Positions 1 through 9,694 are shown, numbered from the stretch's first letter. The stretch is DNA of 64,000 bases from Leptospira yanagawae serovar Saopaulo str. Sao Paulo = ATCC 700523 (GCF_000332475.2 NZ_AOGX02000015.1:682001-746000), one strand, 5' to 3'. The notes: a model not told the origin generated them from the letters alone. Numbers and translations are program-made.

Positions 1-1757
1 TCGCTGGGTTTTTTCTGGGAGCTATCTCCGTATACACTGCGGTTCGCACAAGATTGTTGGAAAAGCGAAATGAAATTGCGATTCTTATGTGTTTGGGTGC
101 AAAACCAAATGCCATCCTTATATTAGTATTTTCGGAAATACTAATTTTATCTCTTTTAGGGACAAGCTTTGGTTTAGGACTAGGGTATGGCATCCAATCC
201 TTATTGCCTGATATCAGTGGCCTATTGGCTGTAGGTACTCGGACAGGTGTTCTTGGTTTGTCGATATCATCGCTCCTTTGGAGTATAGTTCTCGGTTTGG
301 TATTACCACTTTTAATTTCCATTCCACTTGTCCTTGAAACAAGGTCTGTCAAACCATTAGCGGCATTAAAAGAAGTCGAATCACAAACGAGCGGAAATTT
401 ATCAACTTCCTATTGGCAATTTGCTTCCTTTGTTTTGATTTATTTCCTCTTTACAAGCCTAGCTATCTTAGAAACTGAAAGTATCTTCAAAGGGATTCTT
501 TTTACTCTTGTACTCTTAACATTACCCCTCCTTGTGTACGGTTTGTACATGTTTTTGGGTTTTTTATTGCAAAGGGTTTCAAAACTTGGTTGGTTATCTA
601 AAGAATGGAGCCTTGTCACAAAAAAAGTTACAAGAAAATCGGGAGCCCTTCGGCTTTCCATTATCGGACTAGGGTCTGCGCTGTTTATTTTAACACTCTC
701 GCTGATTTTACAAGAAAGTTTACTCGAGTTAAGTGGAGCAAGAGAGATTGAACGTAGGCCCAATATGTTTCTACTCGATATTCGGGAGTCTCAGAAAAAT
801 GACCTGCTAACAGCGATTTCATCTTTCCCACTGGAAAAACAATATGTGGCACCTGTGATTGGTGCTCGTTTATCAAAGGTCAATGGAGAACCTGTCAAAA
901 AAGAAGATACTATCAAAAACGCAATGGATCGCAATTGGCGAGCCACCGCAAGGACCAGAGAATACTTTTTATCCTATCGAGATGAGTTGTATGATACCGA
1001 AGAGGTGACCAAAGGAAGTTGGTGGGGCCAATCGAGCCAAAATGAAATCTCTGTCGAACGAGATTTTGCGGGTTATTTACAAGCGGGAGTTGGTGACGAG
1101 TTGACTTTCAACGTACAAGGAAGGGAAGTATCTGGTAAAATCACAAACCTTCGTTCGGTGAACTGGGCGGATATGAAACCAAATTTTGTGGTGTTATTTT
1201 CCAGAGGGATTTTGGAGAGAGCCCCTCGCTTTTATATTGTTTCCTTACTCATTGATTCCAATGAAAACAGATACCAATTGCAAAAAGTGATCGTAAACAA
1301 ATTCCCGAACATCACAGTCATCGACACAGAAAAAACCATCCAAGCCTTTATGGGGATTTTAGAAAAAGTGACCCAGATGATGGCACTCATGACTGCTTTT
1401 ATCTTAGCTGCTTCATTTGTTCTTGTATTTACCACTCTCTATGCAAGCCAATCAGAACGGAAACGTGAGTTTGCTTTGTTGCGAGTGATTGGTGCAAACA
1501 GCCGTTTTATGGGCAAACACTTTCTTAGAGAGGCCTTACTTGTATCTGTGATTTCATTTTTACTTGGACTCGTGTATTCTGTCGTTTCCAATGAAGTATT
1601 GAACCGGTCGGTGCTTGAGTTACGAAGTGTTTATCCTTATGGACAACTCTCACTTGTGTTTCTCGGAATTTGTTTGGTTACTGTGGGTTTGTATGCGATT
1701 GGATTATTTAGTTTCTTTCGCATGCCAACAAAGACAGTCTTAAAGGAAATTAAATGA
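1..1757 (+). CDS. ABC transporter permease, FtsX/YbbP type (5' end outside window)
   Basis: The reading frame is already open at base 3, so the gene begins upstream of the window. The visible part has two FtsX-type permease cores. The first carries LLEKRNEIAILMCLGAKPNA. The second, about 130 residues from the end, carries SERKREFALLRVIGA. These cytoplasmic loops after a transmembrane helix are typical of FtsX/MacB/LolC-like permeases that contact an ABC ATPase. A soluble extracytoplasmic domain of about 200 residues lies between them, and several hydrophobic helices flank each core. Two cores in one chain fit the YbbP/YtrF-like layout. Such permeases move lipids or lipoproteins or act as mechanotransducers; the substrate cannot be told here. 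An ATPase gene would be expected just upstream. Confidence 0.85.
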   Translation, partial: AGFFLGAISVYTAVRTRLLEKRNEIAILMCLGAKPNAILILVFSEILILSLLGTSFGLGLGYGIQSLLPDISGLLAVGTRTGVLGLSISSLLWSIVLGLVLPLLISIPLVLETRSVKPLAALKEVESQTSGNLSTSYWQFASFVLIYFLFTSLAILETESIFKGILFTLVLLTLPLLVYGLYMFLGFLLQRVSKLGWLSKEWSLVTKKVTRKSGALRLSIIGLGSALFILTLSLILQESLLELSGAREIERRPNMFLLDIRESQKNDLLTAISSFPLEKQYVAPVIGARLSKVNGEPVKKEDTIKNAMDRNWRATARTREYFLSYRDELYDTEEVTKGSWWGQSSQNEISVERDFAGYLQAGVGDELTFNVQGREVSGKITNLRSVNWADMKPNFVVLFSRGILERAPRFYIVSLLIDSNENRYQLQKVIVNKFPNITVIDTEKTIQAFMGILEKVTQMMALMTAFILAASFVLVFTTLYASQSERKREFALLRVIGANSRFMGKHFLREALLVSVISFLLGLVYSVVSNEVLNRSVLELRSVYPYGQLSLVFLGICLVTVGLYAIGLFSFFRMPTKTVLKEIK

Positions 1758-1857
1758 TTCGTAGATTTAGTTTGTGAACAGGAATTTTTGAATATGAGTT
1801 CTTATGAAATACAATGATGATAACTCAAGTTTAGAAATGGTTTTTCTATTTGCATAA

Positions 1858-1891
1858 AAACAAAAAAGCCCGGGGTTTGAATCCGGGCTTT
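1858..1891 (-). terminator. Rho-independent terminator shared by convergent genes
   Basis: A 9-bp stem, AAAGCCCGG (1865-1873) with CCGGGCTTT (1883-1891), closes a 9-nt loop. On the minus strand the stem runs into a T tract, so it fits termination of the FcpA-like gene. It may also stop the permease transcript from the other side. Confidence 0.85.
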
Positions 1892-1916
1892 CTCATTGAA
1901 AGAGATGTATTCGGGA

Positions 1917-2843
<927 letters not shown>

Positions 2844-2886
2844 TCAATATTTTGAACAAATAGGTTTATCTATTTCTTCAATGAAA

Positions 2887-2908
2887 GTATCGGTTTGGGA
2901 AGAGTCAA
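2887..2908 (-). promoter_or_regulatory. Candidate promoter of the FcpA-like gene
   Basis: On the minus strand, about 70 nt upstream of the start, ACCGATAC (2887-2894) resembles the flagellar sigma-28 -10 box GCCGATAA in 6 of 8 positions. No convincing TAAA -35 box sits at the usual distance. A TTGACT (2903-2908) lies just upstream and could be a sigma-70 -35, but no good -10 follows at 16-18 bp. Treat this as a weak candidate. Confidence 0.25.
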
Positions 2909-3046
2909 TAATAACGAATTAAAGAGGAAAAAAACCTAAATGTGAACTTTTTCTTCGCAAACCCTTGGTTTTAAAGGGACATAAGTCGTTCCAGACCTAA
3001 AAAATCTCATTCCTTGACAGCTTAGTGAACTAAGGAAGATTGCTCA

Positions 3047-3916
3047 TTGGAGATGAATTTATCCGAAATTACTTCGATCCGAGACGGAAATCCGCAGTGT
3101 AAAACCTGTGGGGGAGTGGGCATTACCTTAGCAGAACATGTAAGGGGATCTCGGTCCGGTGCCCTTGTTTTATGCCATTGTATTGGAAGTGAATGTAACA
3201 CATGTGAGGCGAAAGGGCAACCTCCGTTTATGTCATTCGACAGAAAATTGGACAAAATGCTCCCGTGTGTTTGTCATAATGCCAGGTTTTCCCTTCGCAA
3301 CTTAGAGAATTTGGTTGAAAAAGCCAATATCCCTCCTCGTTACCGATTCCAATTTTTATCCACAATTGACATTGGGGACACAGCAAACGATCCTGATATG
3401 TCCTTTATCATCGCTCATGACTGGGCGAATGAGCTGGTTCATAAGTTTAAAAATGCAGATTTTACACCACAAGGGTTTTACCTTTGGGGGGGAACAGGAT
3501 CTGGGAAAACGCTGCTCGCCTGTGTCATTTTAAATGAACTCATCTTTCGTTATGGGATCACTTGTAAGTATGCGAAAGTAAACAAAGACTTTTTATCTGC
3601 CATCCGAGATACTTACCAATCAGATAGTGAGACCCATGGTCAGGAACGTTCCATTGAACGAGAATTTGCGAATGTAGATGTCCTTGTGATAGATGACTTT
3701 GGAGTCCAAAAGGAATCTGAATTCAACAATCGTAAGTTATACGATCTCATAGATAGTCGTTATGAACAAGAAAAACTCACCCTTCTCACATCCAATCACT
3801 CACTTGTAGAATGGAGAGATAGAGGCCAAGGTCGGATATATTCGCGACTAATGGAAATGACAAAAGAAATCGAATTAAAATGTCCTGATTATCGTACGAA
3901 GTTTGTGAAGAGGTAA
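3047..3916 (+). CDS. DnaC/DnaI/IstB-like AAA+ ATPase with N-terminal cysteine clusters
   Basis: The 289-residue protein has a P-loop (GGTGSGKT, about residues 146-153), a Walker B (VLVIDDFG), a sensor-1-like LLTSN and an arginine-finger-like GRIYSRL. This is the order seen in replicative helicase loaders (DnaC, DnaI) and IstB. The first 80 residues hold eight Cys in four pairs, including CKTCGGVG and CNTCEAKG, which resemble DnaJ-type zinc repeats. The likely role is loading the replicative helicase, with zinc knuckles for DNA or protein contact. The start is a TTG: AAGGAAG (3032-3038) lies 8 nt ahead of it, whereas the ATG at 3053 has GGAG directly abutting it. It is followed 4 nt later by folK. 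Confidence 0.75.
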   Translation: MEMNLSEITSIRDGNPQCKTCGGVGITLAEHVRGSRSGALVLCHCIGSECNTCEAKGQPPFMSFDRKLDKMLPCVCHNARFSLRNLENLVEKANIPPRYRFQFLSTIDIGDTANDPDMSFIIAHDWANELVHKFKNADFTPQGFYLWGGTGSGKTLLACVILNELIFRYGITCKYAKVNKDFLSAIRDTYQSDSETHGQERSIEREFANVDVLVIDDFGVQKESEFNNRKLYDLIDSRYEQEKLTLLTSNHSLVEWRDRGQGRIYSRLMEMTKEIELKCPDYRTKFVKR

Positions 3917-3920
3917 GAGT

Positions 3921-4394
3921 ATGAAGTATTCCAATATTGCCTTTTTGTCTTTAGGTTCCAACATTGGTGACAGACACCATTTTATGGACCAGGCAATTTG
4001 GGAAATCTCCACCTTACCTGAGTTACAAATACTTAAACAATCAGAACGATTGGAAACAGCTCCACTCGAAAATACCAACCAACCTTATTTTTTAAATCAA
4101 ATTCTAAAGGTGATGGTTTCTTCTGCCTTCACTTTACCATGCCTTTTGGATTCTCTCCAAGGGATCGAAGACAAACTGGGGCGCAAACGAAGGTCTTGGA
4201 AAGGACCACGTGAAATCGATATCGATATCCTTACTTATGAAGCGGTGGTCATGAAAACTGATTTTTTACATTTACCACACCATTCCATTTATTCCAGACC
4301 TTTCATCAAGCAGTTGTTAACTGATATGGGTGAAATTGGTGTTTATGCCCTATATACGGAACTCAACCATGAAAAACATTATTCTACAGTATAA
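3921..4394 (+). CDS. folK: 2-amino-4-hydroxy-6-hydroxymethyldihydropteridine diphosphokinase (HPPK)
   Basis: This enzyme transfers pyrophosphate from ATP to 6-hydroxymethyl-dihydropterin in cytosolic folate synthesis. The N-terminal LSLGSNIGDR and the family signature, here KGPREIDIDIL (about residues 92-102, usually GPR-x-[IL]D-[IL]D), are present, and 157 residues is the normal length. It is 4 nt downstream of the DnaC-like gene and its last 26 nt overlap the start of panB. Folate and pantothenate genes sit together in several bacteria, and PanB uses methylene-tetrahydrofolate. Confidence 0.93.
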   Translation: MKYSNIAFLSLGSNIGDRHHFMDQAIWEISTLPELQILKQSERLETAPLENTNQPYFLNQILKVMVSSAFTLPCLLDSLQGIEDKLGRKRRSWKGPREIDIDILTYEAVVMKTDFLHLPHHSIYSRPFIKQLLTDMGEIGVYALYTELNHEKHYSTV

Positions 4395-5175
4395 AAAGAA
4401 ATACGATGCGGGAGAACCCATCTCTGTCATCACTTGTTATGATTACACATTTGCAACTCTATTCAATCGCACAGAAGTAGATTGCCTGTTAGTTGGTGAT
4501 TCACTTGGAATGGTGATCCAAGGAAACCAGTCCACACTACCTGTCACTTTGGATGAAATCATATACCATACAAAGGCCGTCTGCAAAGGGGCACCGGACA
4601 AAACCATCATCGCTGATTTGCCATTTTTATCTTATCAAACTTCTTTAGAAGAAGGGATTCGGTCCGCAGGCCGTGTTTTAAAAGAAACGAATGCTTCTTG
4701 TGTCAAACTTGAAGGAGATTCTGACTTTATCATAGAACTCACCAAACGGATGACAGAATCGGGGATCCCTGTGTTTGCCCATTTGGGTCTCACTCCCCAA
4801 TCGGTGCACACTCTCGGAGGACACCGTGTCCAAGGAAAAACGGAAGCAGCTCGGAACAAAATGATCCGCAAAGCAAAAGAACTTTCAGAAGCTGGCGCCT
4901 TTGCCTTGTTACTCGAGATGGTTCCAGAATCCTTAGGAAAAGAAATCACGGAATCCATCCGCATTCCCACGATTGGGATTGGTGCAGGGAAATACACATC
5001 GGGCCAAGTCCTTGTGATGCAAGACCTATTAGGTCTCAATGAAGACTTTCATCCGAAGTTTTTAAAGAAATTTGGAAACTTAAGTGGTGTGGTAAAAGAT
5101 GCTGTGAATGCGTATCACAAAGAAGTGACGAAAAGGGAGTATCCTTCCGAAGCCCATGTATTTTTAGATCCATAA
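4369..5175 (+). CDS. panB: 3-methyl-2-oxobutanoate hydroxymethyltransferase (ketopantoate synthase)
   Basis: PanB adds a hydroxymethyl group from 5,10-methylene-THF to alpha-ketoisovalerate, the first committed step of pantothenate and CoA synthesis. Family residues are visible: the metal-binding Asp in LLVGDSLGMV, the Asp in IIADLPF, Glu in KLEGD and the catalytic Glu in LLLEMVPE. I chose the ATG at 4369 (268 residues, MKNIILQYKKKYD) because the family starts about here. An upstream in-frame GTG at 4330 lies deep inside folK. The long overlap with folK suggests translational coupling. Confidence 0.95.
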   Translation: MKNIILQYKKKYDAGEPISVITCYDYTFATLFNRTEVDCLLVGDSLGMVIQGNQSTLPVTLDEIIYHTKAVCKGAPDKTIIADLPFLSYQTSLEEGIRSAGRVLKETNASCVKLEGDSDFIIELTKRMTESGIPVFAHLGLTPQSVHTLGGHRVQGKTEAARNKMIRKAKELSEAGAFALLLEMVPESLGKEITESIRIPTIGIGAGKYTSGQVLVMQDLLGLNEDFHPKFLKKFGNLSGVVKDAVNAYHKEVTKREYPSEAHVFLDP

Positions 5176-5197
5176 ACTTCGGAGTCTTTGTTTCGGT

Positions 5198-6247
5198 TTA
5201 TTTGCGTTTGTTTGCAGCCTCGGCTAGTTTTTCGAGCATAGGAACCGTAGTTTCCCAAGAGACACAAGCATCCGTGATCGATTGTCCGTAAACCAAAGGT
5301 TTGGCATCAATGGATTGGTTTCCTTCTTTTAAATGGCTTTCAATCATCACACCTAAAATGTATTTGCTTCCTTTAGCAAATTGTTCGGCCACGGAGTCCA
5401 CAACACCTGGTTGTTTGCGAAAATCCTTTTGGCTATTGCCATGAGAACAATCCACCATTACTTTTGGAGAAAGACCAGCTTTTTCAATTTGAGCACCCAC
5501 TTCATTCACTGACGCCTCATCAAAGTTAGGCCCTTTGTTTCCACCACGTAAGATCACATGCGTGTCTTTGTTTCCTGCAGTTTTGAAAATGGCGCTACTG
5601 CCTTGGTTTGTGACAGATAGGAAATGGTGGCTGGAACTTGCCGATCGAATGGCATCCACTGCAATTTGGACATTCCCATCGGTTCCATTTTTGAAACCAA
5701 TAGGAGCAGAAAGGCCAGAAGCGAGTTCACGGTGTACTTGACTTTCTGTTGTCCTTGCCCCAATCGCTCCCCAAGCAACGAGGTCTGCGATGTATTGTGG
5801 TGAAATCACATCTAAAAATTCGGTTCCACATGGGATTCCCATTTTGTTGAGATCAAGTAATAGTTTTCTTGCAAGTTGTAACCCTTTGTTGATATGGAAT
5901 GATCCATCTAAATCAGGATCGTTGATGAGACCTTTCCAACCAACTGTGGTTCTAGGTTTTTCAAAATACACTCTCATCACTATGAGGAGTTCTTTTTCAA
6001 ACTCTTTGATTTTTGGTTTTAATTTTTCGGCGTATTCCATCACGGCACTGATGTCGTGAACCGAACATGGTCCAACAACGACTAACATACGTTTGTCGTC
6101 TTTCCCGTGAATGATGTCAGAAATTTGGCTTCTGGTTCTCACAACAACATCAGAAGCTTCGTCAGTGAGTGGAAGTTCTTCAATGATGACGGAAGGTGGA
6201 ATGAGGCTATGTTGTTCTAATATTCTTAAATTTGCTGTTGGTTTCAT
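5198..6247 (-). CDS. aroG: 3-deoxy-7-phosphoheptulonate (DAHP) synthase, class I
   Basis: This enzyme condenses phosphoenolpyruvate and erythrose-4-phosphate as the entry to the shikimate pathway. Over 349 residues it shows VVGPCSVHD, RVYFEKPRTTVGWKG, GTEFLD, WGAIGARTTESQ, ILRGG and DCSHGNSQKD, all characteristic of the E. coli AroF/AroG/AroH type. Which aromatic amino acid inhibits it cannot be read from the sequence, so the symbol stands for the family. It starts 2 nt after the rhodanese gene and is probably the last gene of the minus-strand run from 8.7 kb. It converges on panB. Confidence 0.93.
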   Translation of the reverse strand: MKPTANLRILEQHSLIPPSVIIEELPLTDEASDVVVRTRSQISDIIHGKDDKRMLVVVGPCSVHDISAVMEYAEKLKPKIKEFEKELLIVMRVYFEKPRTTVGWKGLINDPDLDGSFHINKGLQLARKLLLDLNKMGIPCGTEFLDVISPQYIADLVAWGAIGARTTESQVHRELASGLSAPIGFKNGTDGNVQIAVDAIRSASSSHHFLSVTNQGSSAIFKTAGNKDTHVILRGGNKGPNFDEASVNEVGAQIEKAGLSPKVMVDCSHGNSQKDFRKQPGVVDSVAEQFAKGSKYILGVMIESHLKEGNQSIDAKPLVYGQSITDACVSWETTVPMLEKLAEAANKRK

Positions 6248-6249
6248 AA

Positions 6250-6591
6250 TTAATACTTTTGCATGTTTGGATCCACTAAGTCGGAATACGCTAATGTTCC
6301 GCCAGCGACGTTTTTGTAAGATTTAAATCCAGCTTGGGCCAAAATCCCACATGCCATACCAGACCTTCCACCAGACCGACAATAAACTAAAATTTCTTTG
6401 TCAATTTGGCTTTTGATTTCATCAATGCGAGCAGCAAGTTCACTCACAGGGATAAGTTTGTCCGTACCAGGGACGAGTGCAATTTGTTGTTCGTTTGGAT
6501 TTCGTACATCCAAAACAAAAAAATCATCTTTTCCTTCTGCTCTTGCATCCAGACGTTTTTTAAAACTGACTACATCGATTTCCGGTACCAT
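6250..6591 (-). CDS. Rhodanese-like single-domain protein
   Basis: A 113-residue protein with one rhodanese fold. It has FVLDVRNPNEQQIA and the active-site loop VYCRSGGRSGMA, where the Cys carries a persulfide in sulfurtransferases. The C-terminal GGTLAYSD is a common variant of the usual GG-W motif. It probably handles sulfane sulfur or acts as a thiol-exchange protein; the partner is unknown. The start ATG overlaps the stop of the ABC-F gene by one base (TAATG), which indicates translational coupling. Confidence 0.85.
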   Translation of the reverse strand: MVPEIDVVSFKKRLDARAEGKDDFFVLDVRNPNEQQIALVPGTDKLIPVSELAARIDEIKSQIDKEILVYCRSGGRSGMACGILAQAGFKSYKNVAGGTLAYSDLVDPNMQKY

Positions 6592-8534
6592 TATGTAACT
6601 CCGCCCATTTCCTCTAGTTCTATTGTCGCATCTTCCCAACGTTTTGTCAGGAGTGAGATTTCTCTTTTAATATCGTTATAAGTGTCCATTTCCAACTGAA
6701 AACTTCTGTTTTTAAAGAACTCTGGGTCTTGTAAAAGTTCCTCTTTGTCCTTTTTATTTTTTTCCAGTCTCTCTATTTGGACTTCCAAATCGGAAATTTC
6801 TTTTTCTAATTTTTTCCGTTTGTTTTTGCTCGCTTGGGGATTGGGCTTTTTTTCATCCGATTTTGGCTTTTGGTAGGTTTGGTCCTTCGCGTTTGTCCCC
6901 AATTCGTCTTCTTTGTGGAATTTCAGGTAATCGTCAAAACTGCAATTGAGGTTTTTTAATTCCCCACCAGAAAGTTGGAAAGTGCGGTTACAAAGCCCCT
7001 TCATAAAGTCTGGGTCGTGGCTGATGATGAGTAAACTTCCTGGAAAATCAATCAGGGCTCGTTTGATGGCTTCTCGGATCACAATGTCCAAGTGGTTTGT
7101 GGGTTCGTCTAGGAACAAACAATTGGATGGGTGGTTTACCAGTAACGCCAATCGGAGTCTACTTTGTTCCCCACCTGACAAATGTTTTACGGATTTAAAC
7201 ACTCCGTCACCGGGGAAAGCAAAATGCCCAAGTAGGGTCCTTGCCTTTTCTTCATTGAGTTCTGGGTATTTTTTTAATACTGTTTCGACAAGATTTAAGG
7301 ATTCATCCAAATCTTCCCCATGGGTTTGCGAAAAATAACCAAGTTTGGTTTTGGGGCCGTAATATAATTTTCCCGTATCGAGTTTGTGTTGTTCTAACAA
7401 ACAACGCATCAGAGTCGATTTTCCTGCACCATTTGGTCCAACGAGCGCAACTTTGTCACCAGCGGAAATTTCAATCTCAGCATTTTCAAAGATGGTTTTT
7501 TTCTCACCGGTATTACGATCAGGGTAAGAAAAGGATGCATGTTCTAAACGAAGGATGATATTACTCGATGGGACAAATTGGAATTGGTAGTCTGGTTTTT
7601 GGTTCCAAAAACTATCTTCTGGATTTTCAACTTTATCCCTTTTTTCCAATCGTTTGATCACAGATTGGACTTGTCTTGCTTTGGTGGCTTGGGCACGAAA
7701 TCGTTCTACCCATTCCATTCTTGTTTTTAAATAGGTTTCTTCTTTTTCAAATTGGACTTTTAGTTTTTCTTGGATTTCATTTTTGGCTTCAAAAAATTCT
7801 TCCAAACTCCCTTGGAATTCAAAGGTTCCATGCGGATTGATTTCGATGATCGTGTCTACTGTTTGGTTTAAAAATTCAGGATCATGTGTGACAAGGACAA
7901 AGGCTTGGTTTTGAGAAACCAAAAAGTCAGCTAACCAAGATTTGGTTTTGTCATCCAAATGGTTTGTTGGTTCATCCAGAAGTAATAAGTTATGTGGATT
8001 GAGTAGGGCTATCGCTAAACCAATTCTGTGGTGGTAACCTGGTGAAAACTCTTTTGTTTTGCGTGAGAAATCTGCTGTGGAAAAACCTAAACCGGAAAGG
8101 ATTTTTTTGGCCCTAGCTTCGAGACCGTGTAAGTCGTGTAAGTGGGCAAATTCTTCCAATTCACTTTGTTCATGTAACAAAGATTCGAATGCCGGATCTT
8201 CATGGTCTGTGGTTTCAAATTTGGATTCGATAATTTTGCGTTTGGAATCGTATTCGGCATACAATTTGTTTTCGTCGAGTACGGTTTCAATCACCGAAGT
8301 CTCTGGATTGAATTCTGGAATCTGTTGGAACAGGGAAAGGACGGTGTGTTTGGAGCGAATCACTTCCCCCGATTCGGGTTTCAGTTTGCCTGCGGCCATT
8401 TGGAAGAGAGTCGTTTTTCCAGAACCGTTTGGTCCCACAAGGGCGACTCGGCAACCTGGTTTGATATGCCAGCTGAATCCCTCAAAGAGGACTTTGGGGC
8501 CGAAGTGTTGGTGGATTTGGATGAATTGGATCAA
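6591..8534 (-). CDS. ABC-F family ATPase (ribosome-associated type)
   Basis: A soluble protein of 647 residues with two ABC cassettes and no membrane segment. Cassette 1 has GPNGSGKTT, a degenerate signature SPGYHHRIGLA in place of LSGG, and LLLLDEPTNHLDD. Cassette 2 has GPNGAGKST, LSGGEQSRLRLA and CLFLDEPTNHLD. A charged linker lies between them, and a long Lys/Glu coiled coil fills about residues 545-640, as in Uup-like ABC-F proteins. These act on ribosomes as translation factors or antibiotic-resistance proteins. The start is TTG: it gives the family N-terminus MIQFIQIHQHFG, and no ATG, GTG or TTG lies upstream before a TAG. A terminator-like hairpin directly precedes it. Confidence 0.9.
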   Translation of the reverse strand: MIQFIQIHQHFGPKVLFEGFSWHIKPGCRVALVGPNGSGKTTLFQMAAGKLKPESGEVIRSKHTVLSLFQQIPEFNPETSVIETVLDENKLYAEYDSKRKIIESKFETTDHEDPAFESLLHEQSELEEFAHLHDLHGLEARAKKILSGLGFSTADFSRKTKEFSPGYHHRIGLAIALLNPHNLLLLDEPTNHLDDKTKSWLADFLVSQNQAFVLVTHDPEFLNQTVDTIIEINPHGTFEFQGSLEEFFEAKNEIQEKLKVQFEKEETYLKTRMEWVERFRAQATKARQVQSVIKRLEKRDKVENPEDSFWNQKPDYQFQFVPSSNIILRLEHASFSYPDRNTGEKKTIFENAEIEISAGDKVALVGPNGAGKSTLMRCLLEQHKLDTGKLYYGPKTKLGYFSQTHGEDLDESLNLVETVLKKYPELNEEKARTLLGHFAFPGDGVFKSVKHLSGGEQSRLRLALLVNHPSNCLFLDEPTNHLDIVIREAIKRALIDFPGSLLIISHDPDFMKGLCNRTFQLSGGELKNLNCSFDDYLKFHKEDELGTNAKDQTYQKPKSDEKKPNPQASKNKRKKLEKEISDLEVQIERLEKNKKDKEELLQDPEFFKNRSFQLEMDTYNDIKREISLLTKRWEDATIELEEMGGVT

Positions 8535-8544
8535 GGCGTTTGCG

Positions 8545-8570
8545 AAAACCCGCCGTTTCGGCGGGGAATT
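8545..8570 (-). terminator. Strong hairpin plus T tract just before the ABC-F start (terminator or attenuator)
   Basis: CCCGCCG (8549-8555) and CGGCGGG (8559-8565) form a perfect 7-bp GC stem with a 3-nt loop. On the minus strand the stem is followed by TTTT and then, 11 nt after the stem, the TTG start of the ABC-F gene. It sits between the 53-aa gene and the ABC-F gene, so it could attenuate read-through into the latter. Confidence 0.6.
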
Positions 8571-8585
8571 TAGGAGGGACTAACC

Positions 8586-8747
8586 TTATTTCTTGGCTAG
8601 GAGTTCCGCCTTTCTTTCGCGAAGGTGTTTCACATAAAGGCTTGATTCGCCGTTCATGGTTTCAACCGACTTTTTAATGGCTGAGTCAATTTCCTCGACC
8701 GTCATTTTCGCGATTTTTTTGTTCTTCTTTTCTTTTTCTTCTGACAT
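8586..8747 (-). CDS. Small charged cytosolic protein, 53 residues, unknown function
   Basis: The frame opens with ATG at 8747 and closes with TAA at 8586. The product starts MSEEKEKKNKKIAKM and ends in AELLAKK. It is highly charged and predicted helical, without signal peptide or Cys. AGGGG lies about 9 nt before the ATG on the minus strand. It precedes the ABC-F gene in the same direction, with a hairpin between. I do not recognise the family. The ribosome site and lack of a competing frame argue that it is real. Confidence 0.6.
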   Translation of the reverse strand: MSEEKEKKNKKIAKMTVEEIDSAIKKSVETMNGESSLYVKHLRERKAELLAKK

Positions 8748-8857
8748 GGAAGTTTTCCCCTTTTAGGTACGTCACTGAGATTCTTCCAGGGTTTCCTCTC
8801 GAATCGAGACGGCAAGAAAAATAAGACAAAAATACGGACAAGTGGCAAACTGACCGC

Positions 8858-9694
8858 ATGAAACGGATCCGTCGATTTTTCAGCGAAGTGTATTTGTATG
8901 ATGTCCATGGCCTTGCCTCCGAACTTTCGTTTACCTTCCTTTTAACCCTATTTCCTTTACTCGTTGTGTTTGTGACACTACTCGGGCTTTTGCAAGACCC
9001 AAGGACGATCAATTTGATGACGGACCAAATTGGCAAATTTTTGCCGGCACCAATATTCCAACCCATCGACAAAAGTGTAGAAAATCTAACCAAAGTTAAA
9101 AGTTACAATGTGATCGCCATAAGCATTGCCATTTCTTTTGTTTCGAGTCTTACCATTTTTGGAACCATTTCCAAAGCCCTTCGATTCATTTCACGGGATG
9201 AAACCAAAGTGGGTTTTATCGCTTCTCAATGGATTAATTTTCGTTTGCTTGTTATTTCCCTTGTTTTGTTGGTTTTGTATTTTTATTTAACGTACGGAAT
9301 TGTTTCCATTGAACGAATGTTATTTAAATCGTTTCGGTTTTCTTTTTTCCGTAACAACCCATACCTTTCTGTATCACTCATCATTTTACCATATAGCATT
9401 GGATTATTTACCTTCTATTATGCTTATATCACAAAAGCAAAAACTACTTTAAAAGAAAATTTGCCAGGTGCGATTTTTGCATCATTACTTGTTCTTGGGA
9501 TGAGTTTTGGATTTCAGTTTTATCTCAAAATGAAAAACGTGGGTGTGAACTATTCTTATGCATATGATTTGATTTCAAAAATGGTGGTGTTGATGTTATA
9601 CACGTATATAAACTCCACGTTTTTTATCTGGGGATTTTTATGGAACCAAGTGCTTGCTGATGACCGAGGGAAAAAATCTCAATCTAAAAAATAA
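8858..9694 (+). CDS. YihY/UPF0761 (BrkB-like) inner-membrane protein
   Basis: A 278-residue polytopic membrane protein with about six hydrophobic helices. The N-terminal ASELSFTFLLTLFPLLVV and the later motifs around LPGAIFASLLVLGMSFGFQFYL and NSTFFIWGFLWNQ are typical of the YihY/BrkB family. The molecular role of this family is unsettled; early names as ribonuclease BN were retracted. It is transcribed alone, divergent from the ABC-F run, and its last 16 nt overlap the end of the convergent gene at 9679. Confidence 0.85.
   Translation: MKRIRRFFSEVYLYDVHGLASELSFTFLLTLFPLLVVFVTLLGLLQDPRTINLMTDQIGKFLPAPIFQPIDKSVENLTKVKSYNVIAISIAISFVSSLTIFGTISKALRFISRDETKVGFIASQWINFRLLVISLVLLVLYFYLTYGIVSIERMLFKSFRFSFFRNNPYLSVSLIILPYSIGLFTFYYAYITKAKTTLKENLPGAIFASLLVLGMSFGFQFYLKMKNVGVNYSYAYDLISKMVVLMLYTYINSTFFIWGFLWNQVLADDRGKKSQSKK

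Noticed and set aside
3014..3042. Perfect TTGACA before the DnaC-like gene as a -35
   Set aside because: The matching -10 position at 17-18 bp reads AGATTG/GATTGC and would fall almost on the start codon, so it is not a convincing promoter.
8059..8583. Long open frames opposite the ABC-F gene
   Set aside because: They are antisense to conserved ATPase motifs and show no ribosome site or family features; frame openness is a by-product of codon use.
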